This document shows, piece by piece, positions 1-5,200 of a DNA stretch of 6,345 bases (its first letter is position 1; each line of letters begins with the position of its first letter). The notes under the pieces are model-generated. The model ran no database searches, was not told where the DNA came from, and saw only the letters and a list, made by a program, of their open reading frames with translations. This stretch comes from Thiotrichaceae bacterium (lineage in GTDB: Bacteria > Pseudomonadota > Gammaproteobacteria > Thiotrichales > Thiotrichaceae), in NCBI GenBank assembly GCA_027024625.1, contig JALVRY010000123.1, positions 1 through 6,345 of the forward strand. The letters run 5' to 3'. The translations under genes were made by a program, and so were the position numbers.

Positions 1-17
1 CCCTTCGGGCTGACGTG

Positions 18-39
18 AAAAATTGTTCCTACAATTTTT
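18..39 (+). terminator. AT-rich hairpin, weak terminator candidate
   Basis: A perfect 9-bp stem (AAAAATTGT at 18-26 with ACAATTTTT at 31-39) encloses the loop TCCT and is followed by one more T. The shape resembles a rho-independent terminator, and its symmetry could serve either strand. However, each arm holds only one G/C pair, so the stem would be weak. No upstream gene end is visible in the window to confirm the role. Confidence 0.3.
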
Positions 40-61
40 TGGACAAGCAAAAGAAAGTATC

Positions 62-113
62 TCGTCGCCAAAACATAAACCAAGAAAAGAGCCACTGAAA
101 GTTTAGGCGACGA
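62..113. repeat. Spaced inverted repeat upstream of scpA
   Basis: TCGTCGCC (62-69) and GGCGACGA (106-113) are perfect 8-bp reverse complements separated by 36 bases. They could form a long-looped RNA hairpin, a binding site for a dimeric protein, or the ends of a small repeat unit. The rest of 1-198 shows no convincing coding frame and no strong promoter that I can defend, so scpA may be transcribed from further upstream. Confidence 0.4.
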
Positions 114-198
114 AACCCTTGAAAAATTAAAAGTGCGTAACAGAAATTAATTAAATTGCAAAAAGCTCAAGGCTACGAAACTACAACTGATAGTTGCA

Positions 199-1056
199 AT
201 GCATAATAAAACCCCAAAAAAAGGAAACACCCCAACCCAAATGAAACCCCAACCCCAAACAATCTCCCCCATACAAGCAGAATTACCCTTTGCCATTGTG
301 CAAGGTGAGGTGCTTTCAACTCCACCAGAGGATTTATATATCCCCCCCGAAGCTTTAGAAGTCTTTTTAGAAAGCTTTGAAGGCCCGCTGGATTTATTGC
401 TGTATTTAATCAAGCGGCAGAATATCGACATACTCAATATCCCCATTGCTCAAATAACCAAGCAATATGTGGAATATATCGAGCTAATGCAAAATCTAAA
501 GCTAGATTTAGCGGCAGAATACCTAGTCATGGCGGCAATGTTGGCGGAAATTAAAGCCCGTATGTTATTGCCCCGACACGAAGAGCTAGAAGAGGAAGAT
601 GATCCGCGTTCGGAGCTAATCCGTCGTTTACAAGAATATGAGCGATTTAAACAAGCGGCGACAGATATTGATGCTTTGCCCCGCATGGAGCGAGACACCT
701 TTGAAACGCAAGTCACCGTACAAATTGATAAAAAAGACAAACCACTGCCAGAATTAGCATTAAAAGAACTCTTACTTGCTTTTCAAGAAGTCTTAAAACG
801 TGTTGATATGGCATCCGACCACCAAATCAAGCGTGAAAACCTATCTATACGGGAAAAGATGACCTATGTACTATCCCAATTGCAAGGTGAAGAATTTATC
901 TTATTTCACGATTTGTTTTTGCCAAAAGAAGGGCGGCAAGGCGTAGTCGTCACTTTTATTGCCATGCTGGAATTACTCAAAGCCCACTTGATTGATCTGG
1001 TGCAAGCAGAATCCTATGCACCCATTTATCTACGCCCCGCAGCTTCCTCAATTTAG
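199..1056 (+). CDS. scpA: Segregation and condensation protein A (ScpA)
   Basis: ScpA is the kleisin subunit of the bacterial SMC-ScpAB condensin. It bridges the SMC heads and binds a ScpB dimer, acting in the cytoplasm on chromosome compaction and segregation. The 285-residue product carries the kleisin N-terminal signature (VFLESFEGPLDLLLYLI, residues 55-71), an SMC-neck-binding helical region to about residue 125, an acidic linker (EELEEEDD, 128-135), and a C-terminal winged helix (about 249-278, VVVTFIAMLELLKAHLI). The start is uncertain. ATG 199 (M1) and ATG 241 (M15) are in frame, and neither has a well-placed Shine-Dalgarno: an AGGA at 222-225 lies 15 bases before 241. Family-like sequence begins only near residue 30, so the Pro/Thr/Gln-rich first 14 residues may not be translated. 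scpB starts 5 bp downstream, implying a co-transcribed pair. Identity is close to certain; only the N-terminus is doubtful. Confidence 0.96.
   Translation: MHNKTPKKGNTPTQMKPQPQTISPIQAELPFAIVQGEVLSTPPEDLYIPPEALEVFLESFEGPLDLLLYLIKRQNIDILNIPIAQITKQYVEYIELMQNLKLDLAAEYLVMAAMLAEIKARMLLPRHEELEEEDDPRSELIRRLQEYERFKQAATDIDALPRMERDTFETQVTVQIDKKDKPLPELALKELLLAFQEVLKRVDMASDHQIKRENLSIREKMTYVLSQLQGEEFILFHDLFLPKEGRQGVVVTFIAMLELLKAHLIDLVQAESYAPIYLRPAASSI
230..270 (-). other. G-quadruplex-prone tract on the minus strand
   Basis: The plus strand has C-runs at 230-233, 236-238, 247-250, 253-256 and 266-270, giving five G-tracts of 3 to 5 on the minus strand within 41 bases. Gaps between runs are 2, 8, 2 and 9 bases. 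This slightly exceeds the strict 1-7 loop rule but is compatible with a long-loop quadruplex. It lies on the template strand at the 5' end of scpA. Confidence 0.4.
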
Positions 1057-1061
1057 ATATT

Positions 1062-1625
1062 ATGCAAGCACAACAAATAAAAAACACCATCGAAGCCATC
1101 CTGTTTTCAGCCGAACGCCCGCTATCGCATATTCAATTGCTTGATTATTTTGAGCCAGAAGACCAAGTTAATCGGCAAACGATTAAAACAGCGGTTGCTG
1201 CTTTACAGGATGATTACCAAAACAAAGGCATAGAACTCAAAGAAGTTGACCGTGGTTACCGTTTTCAAACTCGCCAACAATACAAAACATGGGTAACAAA
1301 GCACTGGAAGGAACGAGCACCGAAATACTCAAGAGCACTGCTAGAAACCCTCGCCATAATCGCCTACCGCCAACCCACCACCCGAGCCGAAATTGAAGAC
1401 ATACGCGGTGTCAGCGTTAGCTCCAATATTATCAAAACTCTAGAAGAACGCGGCTGGGTGCGAGTCGTCGGGCATAAAGAAGTCCCCGGCAGACCCTCAA
1501 TGCTAGGCACAACCCGCGAGTTTTTAGATTATTTCAACCTAAAAAGCCTTGATGAATTACCAACCTTGGCTGACTTGATTGACATAAAAGACCTGAATTT
1601 ATCTTTAGATTTGGAGGGTGATTAA
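1062..1625 (+). CDS. scpB: Segregation and condensation protein B (ScpB)
   Basis: ScpB is the dimeric winged-helix partner that binds the middle of ScpA in the SMC-ScpAB complex and modulates SMC ATPase activity and chromosome loading. The 187-residue product has two predicted winged-helix units. The first spans about residues 5-80 (IKNTIEAILFSAERPLS at the start). The second spans about 88-160 and contains the family hallmark RALLETLAIIAYRQP (91-105), then TRAEIEDIRGV, ERGWVRVVGHKEVPGRP, and LGTTREFLDYFNL near the end. Length is normal for the family. The ATG follows the scpA stop by 5 bp with no clear Shine-Dalgarno, so translational coupling to scpA is likely. An acidic, leucine-rich tail (about 168-187) ends the protein. 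The usual gammaproteobacterial neighbour rluB does not follow; repeats begin 16 bp after the stop codon. Confidence 0.97.
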   Translation: MQAQQIKNTIEAILFSAERPLSHIQLLDYFEPEDQVNRQTIKTAVAALQDDYQNKGIELKEVDRGYRFQTRQQYKTWVTKHWKERAPKYSRALLETLAIIAYRQPTTRAEIEDIRGVSVSSNIIKTLEERGWVRVVGHKEVPGRPSMLGTTREFLDYFNLKSLDELPTLADLIDIKDLNLSLDLEGD

Positions 1626-1641
1626 ATTAATGGTATTGATT

Positions 1642-1802
1642 TTAACCACAGATGCACACATAGCCACAAGGACGTGGCGTAGTAGAACAATGCAGGAGCA
1701 ATTGTCGAGATAAACACAGATTTAAAAGATAAGATATTTAACACAGAGCTCATAGAGGAAAGGCGCAGAGAGCACGGAGTTTTCAAGCTCTTTATCTGCG
1801 TT
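1642..1802. repeat. Repeat copy A: interrupted and right-truncated
   Basis: This copy begins with TTAACCACAGATGCACACA (1642-1660), matching the left end of the complete element at 1938-2079. After a 48-bp interruption (1661-1708) it resumes at 1709-1802. That stretch aligns without gaps to 1960-2053 of the complete copy with 5 mismatches in 94 positions by my count. The outer right arm of the complete element (2054-2079) is absent here and unrelated sequence follows. Confidence 0.85.
1661..1708. other. 48-bp insertion inside repeat copy A
   Basis: These 48 bases have no counterpart in the complete copy, where GCACACA runs directly into GATAAAC. The insert carries GCCAC (1663-1667) and GTGGC (1674-1678), a 5-bp stem with a 6-base loop, and ACAAT/ATTGT (1687-1691 and 1701-1705), a second weak stem. 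No coding potential is seen. It is either a nested insertion in copy A or a segment deleted from copy B; one pair of copies cannot tell which. Confidence 0.7.
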
Positions 1803-1809
1803 CAAGCTT

Positions 1810-1888
1810 GTTCCCAAATTTATTTGGGAACAGAATGTTAGGGAATTTATTCCCAGTTCAAAGTGATTATTTGAGGAATAAATTCCTC
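1810..1888. repeat. Cluster of three short perfect hairpins
   Basis: Three palindromes stand in a row. The first is GTTCCCAAAT-TT-ATTTGGGAAC (1810-1831), the second GGGAAT-TT-ATTCCC (1841-1854), the third GAGGAAT-AA-ATTCCTC (1873-1888). The second and third also pair with each other, because 1842-1853 and 1875-1886 are exact reverse complements (GGAATTTATTCC against GGAATAAATTCC), so alternative folds exist. None is followed by a T-run, so they are not ordinary intrinsic terminators, although they could protect the scpAB mRNA 3' end. Confidence 0.75.
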
Positions 1889-1894
1889 TTGATT

Positions 1895-1937
1895 TAATTA
1901 ACCACAGATGCACGCGGATGGACGCAGATAAGAGCTT
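1895..1937. repeat. Repeat copy C: inverted end fragment
   Basis: TAATTAACCACAGAT (1895-1909) is identical to both ends of the complete element. It is followed by 20 bases and AAGAGCTT (1930-1937). The reverse complement of the complete element's right end has the same order: 15-base terminus, 20 bases, then AAAGAGCTT. Copy C therefore looks like a right end lying in the opposite orientation, broken off and abutting copy B. Its middle 20 bases differ from the left end of copy B at 6 positions, all A in B and G in C. Confidence 0.7.
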
Positions 1938-2079
1938 TAATTAACCACAGATGCACACAGATAAACACAAATTTAAAAGATAATATATTTAACACAGAGC
2001 TCATAGAGGAAAAGCACAGAGAGCACGGAGTTTTCAAGCTCTTTATCTGTGTTTATTTGTGTTTATCTGTGGTTAATTA
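1938..2079. repeat. Repeat copy B: complete 142-bp element with terminal inverted repeats
   Basis: The left 35 bases (1938-1972) and the reverse complement of the right 35 bases (2045-2079) match at 31 positions, including a perfect 15-base terminus TAATTAACCACAGAT. The core, including GAGCTCATAGAGG and GAGCACGGAGTTTTCAAGCTC in part, is shared with copy A. The element has no open frame long enough for a transposase. The structure fits a MITE-like or REP/BIME-like non-autonomous palindromic repeat. The outermost TAATTA is itself a palindrome and might include a target-site duplication, which cannot be separated here. ACCACAGAT-type intergenic repeats are, from general recollection, common in environmental proteobacteria. 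Confidence 0.85.
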
Positions 2080-2117
2080 CCATGCTATCAACTTAGCTTT
2101 GTAATATGCCCAGTACC

Positions 2118-2147
2118 TTGTCCAGCCACTAACAATAATGTCATAAT
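2118..2147 (+). promoter_or_regulatory. Candidate sigma-70 promoter for the caspase-TIR operon
   Basis: TTGTCC (2118-2123, four of six to TTGACA) and CATAAT (2142-2147, five of six to TATAAT) are separated by 18 bases. Initiation about 7 bases downstream would leave a leader of roughly 25-30 bases before ATG 2181. The promoter lies just beyond repeat copy B, so the repeat would sit upstream of the -35 box. This is a by-eye match in AT-rich sequence. Confidence 0.4.
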
Positions 2148-2169
2148 ACCCTAACTCCCTATCCCCATT

Positions 2170-2176
2170 AGGAAAG
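2170..2176 (+). promoter_or_regulatory. Ribosome binding site of the WD40-caspase gene
   Basis: AGGAAAG lies just upstream, with 7 bases between AGGA and ATG 2181. This is the clearest Shine-Dalgarno in the window. It fixes the start and thereby includes the N-terminal export signal in the protein. Confidence 0.75.
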
Positions 2177-2180
2177 TCAG

Positions 2181-5100
2181 ATGTTGCAGTGTTTACAGCC
2201 TTCTTTTTTCTTGCGTTTTGCCACTAGGCAAAGCCGTTTTGCGGTGTTTGTGCTTTATAGTTTGCTTGCTTTATTCTTGTTGTTATTCATAGCTAACCCC
2301 TTACTTGCCGCAGAGCCACCCAGCACACCGCTGTTGCGTATTGAACCTGAATTGCACACAGCAATGATTAATCGTTTGGCAGTTGATCAGGCGGAACGCT
2401 ATGTGGTTACGGCATCTGATGATAAAACCGCTCGTGTTTGGGATGCAAAAACAGGGAAACTATTACAAATACTACGTCCACCGATAGCTAAGGGAGATGA
2501 GGGTAAACTGTATGCCGTAGCAATATCACCTAATGGTGAGCAAATTGCAGTCGCAGGTTGGACTGGGCATAAATGGGACTACACTACTAGTATTTATATC
2601 TTTAAGCGAAGCACTGCTGAAATAATCCAGCGTATTCAGGGCTTGCCGAATGTGATTTATCATCTAGCCTATTCCCCCAATGGCAAGGTCTTGGCGGCAA
2701 GTCTTGGAGAAGAAGGTATTCGCTTTTATCAGCAAGATAAGCAAGGCAAGCAGGATAAACAGGGAAAATATCAGCAAGTAGCAGAAGATACAGACTATGA
2801 CGGTGATAGCTATAGCATTGATTTTGATAAAGATGGCAATAGTGTAAGCACTTCTTATGATGGCTATATCCGCTTATACAATACCCATTTTAAAAAAATA
2901 CAGCAGAAAAAAGCTTCGAGCGGTAAACGCCCCTTCTTTGCTCGTTTTTCACCAACTGGTAAACGTATAGTGGTGGGTTTTAGAGATAATACAGCTATTG
3001 ATTTATTATCTGCGGATGATTTAAGCAAGCTGGATTCACCCAATACTACAGATTTTACTAATGGTGATCTTAGTAGTGTTGCTTGGTCATACGATGGCAC
3101 TACACTCTATGCAGGGGGGCTTTATGATAATGGTGAGGGTAATCCTGTTGTTGTATGGAATAGCAAAGATTTTGCCTCTGCACAGTTCTATCATGCCACA
3201 CAAAATACTGTAATGGATCTTTACCCCTTGCGTAATGGCGATGTCTTATTTGCCAGTTTCGATCCTGCTGTCGGGCGATTGGATCGCCATGGGAAAATGC
3301 TCTGGAAACAGGGGGCAGGTAAATTAGATTATCGTGGCTATACCGCATTACGTGATTTTCGTTTAGATTCAACGGGGCAAGCCATAGGGTTTCACTACAA
3401 ATATGAAAATCAACAAGGTGAAGTGATAAAAAAAATCGCCCAATGGAATAGCGAAACACTGACATTTAACCACCCCGATAGCTTGGATGAGCTAACCCCG
3501 CCTTTATTAAGCAGTAAGTCATTAGATATTCAAGATTGGGAAAGTGAAGACCATCCACGTCTTAATGGAAAGCCGCTAAATTTAGAAGAATATGAGACCT
3601 CACGAAGCTTGGTAATTAGCTCTAGCAAAGAGAAGCCTGTATTTGCATTGGGTACAGAGTGGCTTCTACGTTTATATAATACTCAGGGTGAATTACAGTG
3701 GAAACAGCCTGTATCTGTTGCGTGGGCGGTGAATATTACGGCGGATAATCGTTATGTGGTGGCTGCCTTGGGGGATGGCACTATCCGCTGGTATCAGCTA
3801 AAAGATGGCAAAGAACGCTTGGCTTTTTATTTACATCCTGATGATGCACTGCAAGATAAACCCCGCTGGATTGCATGGACACCTGAAGGTTTTTATGCCA
3901 CCTCATCCAAACAGGAGGAGTCTTTAATTGGTTTTCATATTAATCAGGGGGCAGACAAAGCAGGGCGGTTTGTTGCGGCTAGCCAGTTGCATGAAGTATT
4001 TGCACGTGAAGATTTAGTCGCAATGGCATTGGGAAACAAATACCCAAAATTAGCCGCAAAAGCCTTGCAAAAAGCGGGTGATATTCAACAAATCCTCAGT
4101 GCAGGTCTTGCTCCACGTATTCTTTTACAAGGCAAAAAACAACGCACACTAAGCCAACGTGAATTTGATTTAAGCTTTGATTTAGCCGATCAAGGTGGTG
4201 GTATTGGCAAGCTGGAATACCGTGTTGATGGCAAATTAATGAGCAGCAGCAGTGAGCGGGCTTATGCTCCACGTTCGGGTGGGCATAAAGGCTTTAAACG
4301 TACCTTTACCCTAGAGCAAGGCAAACATACCATCAGTGTAACGGCATATAATAAACAGGGCTTGGTTGCCTCAACACCTGTTGAAGTTGATGTGACCGTG
4401 GATGACCCTGTAAAGCATGAACCCTCTTTATATGTGCTAAGTGTCGGTATTAGCAATTATCGTGATAAGGATTTTAACCTTAAATATGCCGCTGATGATG
4501 CCATTGATTTTGCCGCAGCCTTGCAGAAATCGGGCAGAAAATTATTTAAGGCGGTGCATCCCAAAGTACTGGTTGATCAAGATGCCACACTTAATGGCAT
4601 AGGAGCTGCCTTTGAAGAAATCGCTCAAAAAGCTCAAGCCCAAGATGTTTTCGTTTTCTATTTGGCAGGGCATGGCACGGTAGCGGATGGACGCTATCAG
4701 TTTATCCCCTATGATTTAAAGTATGAAAATGAGCAAAGCCTGATAAAACATGCCTTAAATGAGAATAAACTCAAACAGCTTATCGCCAGTGTAGAAACGG
4801 CAAAACGCATGATGATTATGGATAGCTGCCACGCAGGTAAAGCCATCCCCACCTTGGCTGCACTGTCTCGTGGTGTGGCAGATAAGGGAGCGATTAGCCG
4901 CCTAATGAATGCCACGGGCGTTGCCATCCTCGCGGCAACCTCAAAAGATCAGGAAGCCAAAGAAGGCATTATTGAAAATGGCGAAGGGCATGGCGTGTTT
5001 ACCCATGTCTTACTCAAAGGACTACAGGGAGCTGCCGAAACAGAAGGTAATAAAGACGGTGAAATAAATGTGGAAGAATTGATCTCCTACACGCGTAAAG

Positions 5101-5195
5101 AAGTGCCTAGAATCTCCATGGAAAAATGGCAATATGAGCAATTCCCTATGTACCAATTGCCCAAGCAAGACTTTCCTATTGGTTTAGTTAAATAA
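2181..5195 (+). CDS. Exported WD40-repeat caspase-like (C14) protease
   Basis: Predicted cysteine protease of 1004 residues. Residues 1-44 form an export signal: an Arg-containing n-region (R12, R16, R19), a hydrophobic core about 20-38, and LLAA before EPP. Whether it is cleaved or anchored, the body should face the periplasm. Residues about 57-590 are a WD40-type beta-propeller with degenerate blades (SDDKTARVWDAKTG 79-92; LGDGTIRWYQLKDGK 530-544). The segment WIAWTPEGFYATS (563-575) is a module I associate with bacterial WD40-caspases. A helical linker (about 600-645) and an Ig-like beta domain (about 645-740) follow. The C14 domain spans about 747-1000: LYVLSVGISNY, YLAGHG with catalytic H831, FIPYD (841-845), and MDSCHAG with catalytic C883 preceded by D881. 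By analogy to metacaspases the acidic D881 suggests Arg/Lys specificity (inference). EGNKDGEINVEE (955-966) resembles an EF-hand loop. Substrate and trigger are unknown. The TIR gene starts 5 bp downstream. Confidence 0.93.
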   Translation: MLQCLQPSFFLRFATRQSRFAVFVLYSLLALFLLLFIANPLLAAEPPSTPLLRIEPELHTAMINRLAVDQAERYVVTASDDKTARVWDAKTGKLLQILRPPIAKGDEGKLYAVAISPNGEQIAVAGWTGHKWDYTTSIYIFKRSTAEIIQRIQGLPNVIYHLAYSPNGKVLAASLGEEGIRFYQQDKQGKQDKQGKYQQVAEDTDYDGDSYSIDFDKDGNSVSTSYDGYIRLYNTHFKKIQQKKASSGKRPFFARFSPTGKRIVVGFRDNTAIDLLSADDLSKLDSPNTTDFTNGDLSSVAWSYDGTTLYAGGLYDNGEGNPVVVWNSKDFASAQFYHATQNTVMDLYPLRNGDVLFASFDPAVGRLDRHGKMLWKQGAGKLDYRGYTALRDFRLDSTGQAIGFHYKYENQQGEVIKKIAQWNSETLTFNHPDSLDELTPPLLSSKSLDIQDWESEDHPRLNGKPLNLEEYETSRSLVISSSKEKPVFALGTEWLLRLYNTQGELQWKQPVSVAWAVNITADNRYVVAALGDGTIRWYQLKDGKERLAFYLHPDDALQDKPRWIAWTPEGFYATSSKQEESLIGFHINQGADKAGRFVAASQLHEVFAREDLVAMALGNKYPKLAAKALQKAGDIQQILSAGLAPRILLQGKKQRTLSQREFDLSFDLADQGGGIGKLEYRVDGKLMSSSSERAYAPRSGGHKGFKRTFTLEQGKHTISVTAYNKQGLVASTPVEVDVTVDDPVKHEPSLYVLSVGISNYRDKDFNLKYAADDAIDFAAALQKSGRKLFKAVHPKVLVDQDATLNGIGAAFEEIAQKAQAQDVFVFYLAGHGTVADGRYQFIPYDLKYENEQSLIKHALNENKLKQLIASVETAKRMMIMDSCHAGKAIPTLAALSRGVADKGAISRLMNATGVAILAATSKDQEAKEGIIENGEGHGVFTHVLLKGLQGAAETEGNKDGEINVEELISYTRKEVPRISMEKWQYEQFPMYQLPKQDFPIGLVK
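2733..2768 (+). repeat. In-frame tandem duplication encoding (QDKQGK)x2
   Basis: Two consecutive 18-bp units (2733-2750 and 2751-2768) encode QDKQGK twice, residues 185-196, in a loop of the WD40 region. The units differ at 5 bases, all at third codon positions and all synonymous. The hydrophilic insert probably extends a loop between propeller strands. Confidence 0.8.
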
Positions 5196-5200
5196 TCACC

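Noticed and set aside
1..18. End of an upstream gene (TGA at 11-13 or 16-18)
   Set aside because: Too few bases precede these stops to recognise any protein, so no gene end can be supported.
1810..1831. Intrinsic terminator for scpAB
   Set aside because: The 10-bp stem is good but is followed by CAGAATG rather than a T-run, and it lies about 185 bp after the scpB stop.
1722..1913. 63-codon minus-strand frame in the intergenic region
   Set aside because: It runs across repeat copy A, the hairpin cluster and part of copy C. Its composition is explained by the repeats, and no start signal supports it.
1642..2079. CRISPR array
   Set aside because: The repeated units are long, differ in orientation and completeness, and have no regular spacers; no cas gene is in the window.
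2787..2840. Asp-rich stretch (residues about 203-220) as a calcium-binding loop
   Set aside because: DFDKDGN fits the strand-turn of a WD40 blade (the usual SPDG-type turn), which explains the acidic residues better.
3100..3465. 121-codon open frame on the minus strand
   Set aside because: It lies entirely antisense to the WD40 region of the caspase gene, and its translation shows no recognisable domain. The shorter antisense frames at 147-446, 450-740, 2864-3100, 4262-4456 and 4709-4927 were rejected for the same kind of reason.
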